A stretch of 64,000 bases of DNA from Natronococcus roseus. Lineage in GTDB: Archaea; Halobacteriota; Halobacteria; Halobacteriales; Natrialbaceae. The DNA is taken from NCBI RefSeq assembly GCF_043677095.1, contig NZ_JBHLJR010000007.1:124001-188000 (forward strand). The letters are read 5' to 3'. The translations under genes and the position numbers were made by a program. Shown here piece by piece: positions 43,211-51,386 of this stretch. The notes beneath the pieces were generated by a model. The model was given only the letters and a program-made list of their open reading frames with translations, was not told where the DNA came from and did no database searches. Every line of letters starts with the position of its first letter. Position 1 is the stretch's first letter.

Positions 43211-43975
43211 TCAAGAGTACTCAATCTTGATTTCGAGTTCGTTCGCCGTTCCAAGGAGAGTGTTCGGGAGTTCCTCCTGAAACCAGTCTTTCTCCATCCG
43301 GTGGCGGGGGCCGGAGACGCTGAATGCCCCGACCACTTCTCCGTTTGCGACGACCGGGACAGCGATCGCCCAGAGTCCAGATATTGACTCTTGTTTGTTG
43401 ATGCTATAGCCGCGCTCGCGAGTTGCCTCCAGTTCGTCAAACAGTTCATCGGTATCTGTAATTGTCTGATCGGTCTCCTGAGGAAGTCCCCACCGGTCGA
43501 TAATCTTCTCGATACGCTCCCGGTCCATTCGGGAGAGAATTGCTTTTCCGCCTGCACTAGAGTGGAGATAGCGAAGTTCGCCACTCTGTCGATTTGCCTG
43601 TACGGCTCGCTCCCCAGCAGCGGTATAGAGGTAGATTGCCCGCCCATGTTCCTCGATAAAAAACTGTGCGCGCTCGTTAGTGGTCTCCGCGAGCTGCTCG
43701 ACCATCTGTTTGGCCAGGCCGCTCCACTCACGTCGCTGTCTCGCGTACTCACCGATGGTCAGGAACTTCAAACCGACGTGGTACTCCCCGTTTTCTTTGA
43801 TTACGTATCCATTGTTGTATAGCGTCGACAACTGTTGGTGGACCGTGCTCTTCGCGAGATCGAGTTCTGTAGCGATTTCGGTTACTTGAGCACCGTCCTG
43901 CTTCATGAGGACGTCCACTATCTGAAACATATTTGTAATAGTTCTAATCTCCCGCGACGGCGTTCGTTCGTTCAT
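43211..43975 (-). CDS. IclR-family transcriptional regulator
   Basis: A 254-residue regulator starting MNERTPSREIRTITN at 43975; a longer open frame exists but this length is typical of IclR. Residues about 10-65 form the winged HTH (QDGAQVTEIATELDLAKSTVHQQLSTL), and the remainder is the effector-binding domain (SGLAKQMVEQLAETTNERAQ, HSSAGGKAILSRM, ISGLWAIAVPVVANGEVVG). IclR proteins sense small acids and control catabolic operons. An inverted repeat at 43966-43982 overlaps its own start codon, and two copies lie upstream of the MmgE/PrpD gene, so autoregulation and pathway control are likely. Confidence 0.9.
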   Translation of the reverse strand: MNERTPSREIRTITNMFQIVDVLMKQDGAQVTEIATELDLAKSTVHQQLSTLYNNGYVIKENGEYHVGLKFLTIGEYARQRREWSGLAKQMVEQLAETTNERAQFFIEEHGRAIYLYTAAGERAVQANRQSGELRYLHSSAGGKAILSRMDRERIEKIIDRWGLPQETDQTITDTDELFDELEATRERGYSINKQESISGLWAIAVPVVANGEVVGAFSVSGPRHRMEKDWFQEELPNTLLGTANELEIKIEYS

Positions 43976-43982
43976 AACGAAC
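43966..43982. promoter_or_regulatory. GTTCGT-N5-ACGAAC operator overlapping the iclR start
   Basis: GTTCGT-TCATA-ACGAAC has the same perfect 6-base arms as the sites at 42498 and 42729. It covers the iclR start codon at 43973-43975, a position suited to repression of its own expression. Confidence 0.6.
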
Positions 43983-44109
43983 TGTAGTGGCTGGACACTC
44001 TTGAAGGTTATTCTGTTTGCGGTCACATTGGATCGAATACTATTGAGTTGGAAATTGAATCGACAAAAAGCGAGCTTTATGACTGACACGCAATGTCGGT
44101 GAATCCGAA

Positions 44110-45315
44110 CTACCGAAGGAATATGAGTAATACAGCGCCGATTAGGATAATCCCGGCAATTGAGAGAAACGCTGCCACAAACCCTGCATCATCGGAGATG
44201 TACCCAACGATTGCTGGGGAGAGTGCCCCGACACCGGTCATACCCGTCCTGATCATCCCAAATGCACTGCCGCCGACGTTTTCGGGAATGACGTCCATCA
44301 GATAGGAGTCGCGGACAGGGCGAAACCCGTGGAATCCGATCCCTGCAAGTACCGTTATCGCCACCAGCGTGAGAAGGGAGTCAACGATGATCAGAGAGAG
44401 AATTGCCACGAACATCAGCACAAATAGTGTGAACGCGACGGAGATGCTGTCCCGTCGATCGCTGATGTCGCCGGTCGCAGTCTGACTAATGCTCGCAATA
44501 AAGAGTATGCTATAGAGTATACTGGCGACACCGCTCGATACCCCCTTCTCTGAGGTCAGGAATAGTGGGAAAAACGCAGACAGTGCATTCCATGAGAAGG
44601 TGAACGCCATTGCTACCGCCACGAAAATGAGTAGTCGACGATTTCTAAACACCGTTCGAAAAGTCTTGAAGATTGACTCGTTTGAGTCGGTTGACGATTC
44701 CTCGTCGGTTATAACGCCGCTGGTTCGAAGTTCAGAATCCCGTCGTACAGTCACGTAAAACAACCACCCTAATACCAATGAGACGACTGCCCCGAGTACG
44801 AAGACGTTTTGCCACACAAAGAAGCTCATCAGCGCGACAACGGCTAACGGTGCTAACATTCCGCCAAACTGGCCGACCGTATCCATGAATCCTAGCGCAA
44901 GTCCGGTCCGTTCTTTATATCGCTTCGAGAGCAACGGAATTGCGACGGTCTTGTGAGGGCCCGTTCCGAGACCGATCAATACGGCACCAGCGAGTATCAA
45001 GAGAAACGATTGGCCTGTCGCGACGAGTGCCGCTGCACCGGAAAAGACCACTGACCCGCCGATAATGACACGTGGCTCGCCAATCCGGTCGCCAAGAACG
45101 CCGGCTGGAAACTGCATGCATGCGTATCCGATCATCAGTGCTGTAAACAACATACCGGTTTCCGTGTTCGAAACACCATACGTCTCTTGAAAAGTCTCGA
45201 ACAGCGGCGGAAAGACAAACCGAAGAAACTGGACCATGAACCAGAGCAGCGAGACGATTACCACGACGTTGTAGACCCGAGCAGTGTCCACTACTGCCGA
45301 GAGTCTCTTTTCCAT
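44110..45315 (-). CDS. Major facilitator superfamily transporter
   Basis: A 401-residue protein starting MEKRLSAVVDTARVYN at 45315; upstream in-frame codons to 45456 give an unlikely extension. About twelve helices are evident. The MFS loop 2-3 signature appears as GVLGDRIGEPRVIIGG after helix 2, and FMDTVGQFGGMLAPLAVV lies in helix 5. A large cytoplasmic loop with SSTDSNESIF joins the halves. It is transcribed opposite to the SDR gene from a shared promoter region. It probably carries an organic acid or its product; a second MFS gene lies at 51387. Confidence 0.85.
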   Translation of the reverse strand: MEKRLSAVVDTARVYNVVVIVSLLWFMVQFLRFVFPPLFETFQETYGVSNTETGMLFTALMIGYACMQFPAGVLGDRIGEPRVIIGGSVVFSGAAALVATGQSFLLILAGAVLIGLGTGPHKTVAIPLLSKRYKERTGLALGFMDTVGQFGGMLAPLAVVALMSFFVWQNVFVLGAVVSLVLGWLFYVTVRRDSELRTSGVITDEESSTDSNESIFKTFRTVFRNRRLLIFVAVAMAFTFSWNALSAFFPLFLTSEKGVSSGVASILYSILFIASISQTATGDISDRRDSISVAFTLFVLMFVAILSLIIVDSLLTLVAITVLAGIGFHGFRPVRDSYLMDVIPENVGGSAFGMIRTGMTGVGALSPAIVGYISDDAGFVAAFLSIAGIILIGAVLLIFLR

Positions 45316-45462
45316 TGCGTGATATCTACCAGATATTGTAATGATGGTTGTGGATCCGGACACATCCTCCGTTATCAGATCTGGCCATTTTGATATTGAA
45401 GACGCAACATCGAACCGCCACCGCCAGAAGTATACTCTAGCAGTATGTATCCGCACCTGCTG

Positions 45463-46260
45463 ATGAACCTCGAGCTAACCGACAGGACAGCAATCATCGC
45501 AGCATCGAGTAGCGGACTCGGATACGCATCTGCACGTCGTCTCCTCGAGGAGGGAGCGAATGTTGCAATCTGCTCGCGGTCGAGTGACCGGGTCGAGTCT
45601 GCGGCAGAACAACTAGCCGACGAAACTAATGTCAATTCGAATCGAATTTTGCCAGCGGTGTGTGATATCACTGAACGGGATGATATCGAGGACTTCGTCG
45701 AAACGACAGTCGAGACGTTCGGTTCGCTGGATATCCAAGTGAACAATCATGGCGGTCCACCAGCCGTAACCTTCGACGAGGCGACCGAAGAGCAGTGGGA
45801 AGAGTCACACGAGGGGGTGATCTCGAGCAACCGCTGGATGGCGCAAGCGGCGTTACCCTATCTTAAGAAGAGCAACATTGGTTCGCTCCTTGTCGTCACC
45901 AGCGCGTCTGCTCGTGAGTCTCCAAAAAATCATGCGATCTCGAACGTATACCGCCTTGGCCTCTATGGGTTAGTAAAGACAATTTCACGCGAGTACGGTC
46001 CCGAAGTACGAGCGAACGCGATTACACCTCGGTTTGTGATGACAGATCGGATCGAGTACAAAATCAAGCGACGGGCCGACCACCGGGAAATTTCCGAGGA
46101 AGAGGCACTACAGAGTCGCGTCGAGGAAGTCTCGCTTGACCGACCTGGTGATCCTGAAGAGTTTGCGGACGCTGTCGCATATCTCGCCTCCCCGCGCGCG
46201 AGTTACGTGACCGGTGAGATTCTGAGCGTCGATGGCGGCTGGAGCCGGTTCGTGCTGTAG
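45463..46260 (+). CDS. Short-chain dehydrogenase/reductase-family protein with altered catalytic motif
   Basis: A 265-residue SDR. The ATG at 45463 is chosen because a TATACT element lies 30 bases upstream, fitting a leaderless mRNA; another ATG at 45445 is in frame. The cofactor loop is AIIAASSSGLGYASAR and the NNHGG motif is present. The catalytic Ser is in VVTSASARESP. Where YxxxK is expected there is NVYRLGLYGLVKT: the Tyr is followed by Leu at the lysine position, with a Lys four residues later. C-terminal YVTGEILSVDGGWSRF is standard. A 3-oxoacyl-reductase-like or gluconate-type oxidoreductase is possible. Confidence 0.82.
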   Translation: MNLELTDRTAIIAASSSGLGYASARRLLEEGANVAICSRSSDRVESAAEQLADETNVNSNRILPAVCDITERDDIEDFVETTVETFGSLDIQVNNHGGPPAVTFDEATEEQWEESHEGVISSNRWMAQAALPYLKKSNIGSLLVVTSASARESPKNHAISNVYRLGLYGLVKTISREYGPEVRANAITPRFVMTDRIEYKIKRRADHREISEEEALQSRVEEVSLDRPGDPEEFADAVAYLASPRASYVTGEILSVDGGWSRFVL

Positions 46261-46312
46261 CATCCCAAACCGATATTTATATTACGGGCACTGTTCAGTA
46301 TCCACATGCACT

Positions 46313-47440
46313 ATGGAAGTCACCGATATTGAGACAGCCGTACTTGGTAGTGCTGTCGACGCTGCGTCGCTTCCTGCGCAGGTCGGCGCACGGGAACTCG
46401 AGATTAGCTCCGTCGTTGTGAGAATTCACACCGACGAGGGAATCACCGGTTTAGGTGAATCGTTTTACCGATCGGAGGAAAACAACCACTTCCTCGCGGA
46501 GTCTATCGAAGCAATGGGCCGGCATGTCATTGGGAAAGATCCCCGTGACATCAAGGCAATCTGGCACGAACTCTATCTGCACGTCAAACGCGCCGGTGCC
46601 TACGGGGCATTAAGTGCGATCGACGAGGCACTGTGGGATATTGCCGGCAAGAACGCCGGTCTTCCCGTCTACCAGTTGCTCGGCGGCCAGACCAGTGAAG
46701 TCAACGCGTACGCAACGTTCCCTGCTGATAAGACAGCGGACGAACTGACCGAATACGCTGAGTGGCTCTCGGACAAAGGGTTCAAAGCGATGAAGATCGG
46801 TGCTGGGTTCGGAGTTGAGGAGGATCGAAACCGAATCAAGACGATCATGGATGAGATCCCGGATGATTTCGGACTGGCAATCGATGCGAACACATCCTAC
46901 AACGTTACGGATGCACGCGCCGTTGCAGAGACCGGGAGCGAATACGAGATTGAGTGGTTCGAAGAACCCATAGCACATACAGACATTCAAGGGCAGGCGG
47001 AGCTAAACAAGTCCGTCGAAGTCCCCATCTCGGGATATCAGACGCACACTCCCCACTATCCCGCTCTTGACCACCTGAAAGCCAACGCCCTTGACATCTA
47101 TCAGCCGTCACTCGACTATGTTGGTGGAATCACCGGTGCGACACGTGTTGCCTCGCTCGTCGAAGCGTTCAACAAAGAAATGGTCCCCCACGCGCTTGGA
47201 CCGGCAATCAATTACGCCGCGAGCCTTCACGTTGCGGCGGCGAGCCGCCAGTGTGAACTTATTGAGTTTGCAGTTCTCGACGACGATGTCGACGATCCTG
47301 GACGCTACATTGCCGGCCCATACGTTGAAAATCAGGACGCGATTTACGTGCAGGATGGTGGACGAATCGACCCACCGAGTGAACCGGGCCTCGGCGTAAC
47401 TATCGACGAAGACACCTTCGAGGAGTACCGCGTCGACTAA
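46313..47440 (+). CDS. Enolase-superfamily (mandelate racemase/muconate lactonizing) enzyme
   Basis: A 375-residue protein. CGATATTTATATTAC about 30 bases before the ATG at 46313 is a TATA box, so a leaderless start is likely. The N-terminal capping domain covers residues 1 to about 120, then the barrel. Metal ligands seen are Asp in LAIDANTSY and Glu in EWFEEPI. At the third ligand the sequence is ISGYQTHTP with no acid, and KAMKIGAG has only the first Lys of the KxK pair, while VPHALGP keeps the His. Members dehydrate or racemise sugar acids and other acids. The altered residues suggest a divergent reaction. It follows the SDR gene by about 50 bases. Confidence 0.8.
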   Translation: MEVTDIETAVLGSAVDAASLPAQVGARELEISSVVVRIHTDEGITGLGESFYRSEENNHFLAESIEAMGRHVIGKDPRDIKAIWHELYLHVKRAGAYGALSAIDEALWDIAGKNAGLPVYQLLGGQTSEVNAYATFPADKTADELTEYAEWLSDKGFKAMKIGAGFGVEEDRNRIKTIMDEIPDDFGLAIDANTSYNVTDARAVAETGSEYEIEWFEEPIAHTDIQGQAELNKSVEVPISGYQTHTPHYPALDHLKANALDIYQPSLDYVGGITGATRVASLVEAFNKEMVPHALGPAINYAASLHVAAASRQCELIEFAVLDDDVDDPGRYIAGPYVENQDAIYVQDGGRIDPPSEPGLGVTIDEDTFEEYRVD

Positions 47441-47659
47441 CGGCTGCCACCTTTTATTCCTGTTTCTTTCGTCGGATTAACTGAAACTGCACTGGCTATT
47501 GTTGTGCGATTATGGGAGCTGGTTTGTTGTGCAACCGATATTCGCACGTATAAGACAATAAAATGTTTTATATTTGATGTCAATATTTAAGTGGTATACA
47601 TCTGGGATTCTATAAATAGTTAATTATAAATGCCTGTTCTTCTAACCATGTATTGAGTT

Positions 47660-48691
47660 ATGAAGCCACAGGGACGCCGAGACTTCATGAAAGTTGCAAC
47701 TGGTAGCGTAATCGGATCTTCGTTGCTCGCAGGGTGTTTAGGAGACAACGGTGCTGGAGACTACCCCCCCTCGACAATGACCTTCGTTAACGCGTATTCC
47801 GAAGGAGGCGGTGTGGACACCAATATGAGGGAGATCCAGCCATACCTGGAGGAGGAACTTGACACCAATTTCGATATCGAGTACCGCGACGGTGCCGGGA
47901 CCCGTGTCGCTGCAAATACCGTCGCTCAAGAACCCGAACTGCACTCGATCGGTGGGACGCTCTCGCCGGCGACACCTGCTGCAGTCGCGATTGATGAATA
48001 CGAGGGTGATGAGCTGGAATTCACATTGGATGATATCCAACCAGTCGGCACGGTTTCAGAAGAGGCAGCAGTCATTCGTGTCCGGGAAGACGAAGATCGA
48101 TTCACGACGATCGAAGAACTCGTTGAGTATGGGGAAGATAATCCTGGTGAACTTACTGTCGGGTCTTCCGGACCGACTAATCGAAATGTGCTCTCAATCA
48201 TTCAGCTAATGGAAGAGACTAATGCTGAATTCCAGATTGTTCCGTACGACGGCGGTGGTCCGACTGAGACAGCCCTTCTTCAGGAGGAAATTGATGTTGC
48301 CGCTCGATCCGTCTACAATAGCGCGGACGTCAATGACGAGACTCTGTGCCTCACGATTTATGCCGAAGAGAACCCCGAACCGGACCTTACGGACGACGCT
48401 CCGCCAGTCAATGATGCGCTTGGTACGGACATCGACTACGATCCGTCCAACGGAATCCAGTTCTATTTCGTATCCGCAGACGCTGCTGATGAGTATCCGG
48501 ACCGGTTCGATACAGTTGTTGATGCGCTTGAAGCCGCCACGCAGAATGATGAGTACATCGAAGATCTAGAAGAGATCGGCGAAGAAGGAAAGATCTTCCA
48601 CAACGGTCCAGATGAGACGGATGAAATTCTGGAAAATGCATATGAAACGTACAGCGAATTTGCACCCCTATTCGACGAATACGTGCAGTAA
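47660..48691 (+). CDS. TctC-family tricarboxylate-binding lipoprotein (TTT system)
   Basis: A 343-residue solute receptor. GRRDFMKVATGSVIGSSLLAGC gives a Tat motif and lipobox, split here for length: RRDFM at residues 6-10 and LAGC ending about residue 28. The mature domain has the Bug/TctC order: MTFVNAYSEGGGVDTNMR, GTLSPATPAAV, ELTVGSSGPTNRNVLS and VPYDGGGPTETALLQEEID. Such receptors bind tricarboxylates or other organic acids outside the cell and hand them to the TctAB membrane proteins, whose genes follow. It has its own AT-rich promoter region of about 220 bases. Confidence 0.88.
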   Translation: MKPQGRRDFMKVATGSVIGSSLLAGCLGDNGAGDYPPSTMTFVNAYSEGGGVDTNMREIQPYLEEELDTNFDIEYRDGAGTRVAANTVAQEPELHSIGGTLSPATPAAVAIDEYEGDELEFTLDDIQPVGTVSEEAAVIRVREDEDRFTTIEELVEYGEDNPGELTVGSSGPTNRNVLSIIQLMEETNAEFQIVPYDGGGPTETALLQEEIDVAARSVYNSADVNDETLCLTIYAEENPEPDLTDDAPPVNDALGTDIDYDPSNGIQFYFVSADAADEYPDRFDTVVDALEAATQNDEYIEDLEEIGEEGKIFHNGPDETDEILENAYETYSEFAPLFDEYVQ

Positions 48692-48786
48692 TGATCTGGA
48701 GCTCTGATCGCACCATTAGATTCACGTTTCCTAGTCAGTTCCGTGTACTGGATTCGAACGCTCAAACACCATGGTGATGAAAAAAT

Positions 48787-49308
48787 ATGGCGACAACTCA
48801 ATCAGATGAGGACGAAGCGGTTGGAGAAGAGTCTGCACCAGCGACAGCGTTCGTTGCACTTGTCCGACTGGCCTTTCCGACCGCAGCACTGCTTCTGGCG
48901 TTGCTCTACGTGGAGAACACCTACGGGCGGATCGGTACTGAGAATCTATACTACCCATACTTCATTGTCGCGCTGATAGTGGTTTTCATCGGATCGGTCT
49001 ACATTGACGAAATCAAATACCTCTACAATCACAGCGCGGATGACGAGTTCATTGAGAGTATCAAAAAGTCGTATTCGGAGTGGAAACGTTCAATTGGCTT
49101 CGTCATCGTTGGTGCCGCGTATATATCGATGATCAACGTGCTCGGATTCTTTGTTTCCTCCTTCCTGGGGATGGTTGCAATCATGTTGATCGGTGGTCTT
49201 CGGGATCCGAAAGTGGTTGTTGGGGGTACCGTTGCGACTCTAGTGGGAGTATACGTATTGTTTATAGCTATTATGGGGATGAATCCACCAGAAGGAATGT
49301 TAATATGA
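48787..49308 (+). CDS. TctB-family small membrane subunit of a TTT transporter
   Basis: A 173-residue protein with four hydrophobic segments: residues about 18-38 (LVRLAFPTAALLLALLYV), 50-72 (FIVALIVVFIGSVYID), 100-130 and 145-165. This is the size and pattern of TctB, the small subunit of tripartite tricarboxylate transporters. The N-terminal 15 residues are acidic and cytoplasmic. The gene lies between the tctC-like and tctA-like genes, which fixes its identity better than its sequence does. About 95 bases separate it from tctC. Confidence 0.8.
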   Translation: MATTQSDEDEAVGEESAPATAFVALVRLAFPTAALLLALLYVENTYGRIGTENLYYPYFIVALIVVFIGSVYIDEIKYLYNHSADDEFIESIKKSYSEWKRSIGFVIVGAAYISMINVLGFFVSSFLGMVAIMLIGGLRDPKVVVGGTVATLVGVYVLFIAIMGMNPPEGMLI

Positions 49309-49392
49309 GATCAGAAACCCATACGGATCACTAATTAAATCAATAATGCAACAACAAGAAAACCATCCTATCAAGATCGGCGGTGAGTCACA

Positions 49393-50904
49393 ATGGCGAT
49401 AGAGCACATTCCGGAAGCACTGGGTGTGCTGTTAACGGTCGAGAACATCGCATTTATTTGTATCGGTGTAATGTTCGGAATGTTGGCCGGGTCGATCCCC
49501 GGATTTACCGGAACAAATACGGTCGCGATCGCGTTGCCATTCACGCTTGGAATGACAGCCGAAATCGCACTGGTGTTCCTAGCAGCCATCTATATTGGAG
49601 CAAGTTATGGTGGCGCGATTCCGGCCGTTCTAATCAATACACCAGGTACAGCTGGCGCAACAGCGACGGTGCTTGACGCTTATCCAATGTCTCAAAAAGG
49701 ACAGGCATCAAAAGCTCTTGGAATATCGATCTTGGCCAGTGTTATTGGTGGATTCTTTGCCGCCTTCATTGTCCTCCTACTCTTGGGCCCAATTGGCGAC
49801 TTCGCTTTCATGTTCACGAATCGCGAGGTGTTTGTCCTCGGATTATTCGGGCTCGCAGCCGTTGCTGTAGCGATTGGAGATAACTTCAGAAAAGGGTTAG
49901 TCTCCGGCTTCGCGGGGCTATTGATTGCCGCGATGCCTGTTGATCCGACGACTGGGCAGCGACGACTCGATTTCGGGTTCTTCGAGCTGTATGATGAAGT
50001 TCCATTCGTTCCGGTCGTCGTTGGATTGTTCGCTATTTCCGAACTATTCTATCTTATTAACAAGAAAGCGATAAGCGAAGATACGGAACTTGACACCTCG
50101 TACGGGCAGATTATTGAGGGGTTCAAATACGTAATCTCCAAGCCTATTGACCTCGCACGAGCGATGATCATCGGCCTCAGTATCGGGTCAATGCCGGGTG
50201 CCGGAACTTCCGTAGCCAACTTCGTCAGCTGGGGGACAGCGAAGTCAATGTCCGAAAAGCCTGAACAGTTTGGTGAGGGTAATCCTGAGGGTGTCATCGC
50301 CTCAGAAGGTTCTAACAGTGCAGTCACGGCTGGATCGCTCGTTCCCACGCTCGCTCTTGGTATCCCTGGGAGTGGGACGACTGCAGTTATGCTCGCTGCA
50401 CTCCTCCTCCACGGTGTACGACCCGGGCCAGAGTTCATGCAGGACTTCGCACTTGAGGCTAATATTATCATCCTCTCGCTGTTCATTGCGAACATTGTCT
50501 TGCTTATATTCGCATTCGCCGTCTCGAAGTATCTCGTTCGGGTCGTCACAATGCCCGCGAACGTTATTGTGCCAGCGATACTGGTATTGACTGTTATTGG
50601 GGCATATGCAATGCGTAGCAGTGTCTTCGACATCTGGCTAATGTTCCTCTTTGGGATCATTGGATTTGTGATGCGCGAGAACGACTACTCGCTCATTCCG
50701 CTGATCCTAGGAGTCATTCTTGGTCCGATTATCGAAGGTGCTTTCCTCCGCAGTATGTTGGTCAGTGGTAACGACCCGACATATTTCTTTGGCAGCGGCC
50801 TTGCAATCGCACTCTGGATCGCGCTCGTGCTGACCTTCGTGAGCCGGCCGCTGTACAATATCAGTCGAGGCGTTATTGGGTCTCGAACAAATCTACTCAA
50901 CTAA
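49393..50904 (+). CDS. TctA-family large membrane subunit of a TTT transporter
   Basis: A 503-residue polytopic protein with around eleven or twelve hydrophobic helices. The two conserved TctA motifs are evident: GSIPGFTGTNTVAIALPFT with GASYGGAIPAVLINTPGTAG near the N-terminus, and GMPGAGTS-like IGSMPGAGTSVANFVSWG with TLALGIPGSGTTAVML later. It forms the conduction path of the sodium- or proton-coupled uptake system. The start ATG at 49393 lies about 84 bases after tctB. With the receptor and TctB it makes a complete TTT importer for an organic acid. Confidence 0.93.
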   Translation: MAIEHIPEALGVLLTVENIAFICIGVMFGMLAGSIPGFTGTNTVAIALPFTLGMTAEIALVFLAAIYIGASYGGAIPAVLINTPGTAGATATVLDAYPMSQKGQASKALGISILASVIGGFFAAFIVLLLLGPIGDFAFMFTNREVFVLGLFGLAAVAVAIGDNFRKGLVSGFAGLLIAAMPVDPTTGQRRLDFGFFELYDEVPFVPVVVGLFAISELFYLINKKAISEDTELDTSYGQIIEGFKYVISKPIDLARAMIIGLSIGSMPGAGTSVANFVSWGTAKSMSEKPEQFGEGNPEGVIASEGSNSAVTAGSLVPTLALGIPGSGTTAVMLAALLLHGVRPGPEFMQDFALEANIIILSLFIANIVLLIFAFAVSKYLVRVVTMPANVIVPAILVLTVIGAYAMRSSVFDIWLMFLFGIIGFVMRENDYSLIPLILGVILGPIIEGAFLRSMLVSGNDPTYFFGSGLAIALWIALVLTFVSRPLYNISRGVIGSRTNLLN

Positions 50905-51004
50905 CTCTCAACGCTCTCGACTGAATTGTTATCGAACTGATCTGAGTGAGTCTCCCAGACGACTTTCGGAAAATCTAATACCGTCTCAGTAGAAAACGTA
51001 AAAG

Positions 51005-51184
51005 ATGAATAACGATATGGAAAACCAGATCGCAGTGAACACGTTTACTGGAGTGTTCTTGCTTCTGGCCGGAACGGCGACTATCTTTATGAACGAAAAC
51101 ACAACGGTAGCGCTGATCATTGTCCTCGTTGCGATCTTTTTTCTTACACGTGCGTTCGCACAGCGGCGAGCAACGGCCGAGTAA
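51005..51184 (+). CDS. Small two-pass membrane protein next to the TTT operon
   Basis: A 59-residue protein (MNNDMENQIAVNTFTGVFLL at the start). Two hydrophobic stretches, TGVFLLLAGTATIFM and VALIIVLVAIFFLTRAF, are joined by a short NENTT turn, and the C-terminus is basic (AQRRATAE). It starts about 100 bases after tctA on the same strand and is followed by an MFS gene. The clear hydrophobic pattern and good ATG and stop support a real gene. It might assist the transporter, but no family is known to me. Confidence 0.6.
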   Translation: MNNDMENQIAVNTFTGVFLLLAGTATIFMNENTTVALIIVLVAIFFLTRAFAQRRATAE

Positions 51185-51386
51185 GCGGGATAACACAAAA
51201 ACGATCAGAATAAATTCAGTGAGGATAGTTTACGCACCGGCAATTATCTCTCCATTTATAATATACAATAAAAATATGTGGCAGTATTTTCATTTCGGAG
51301 TTAACGCGCGGGCGTGTCGATTCCGATGAATTTAATATCTATAACCGATAGACTGAGTTACTAATCGCGGACGCTTCCGAAAGACA

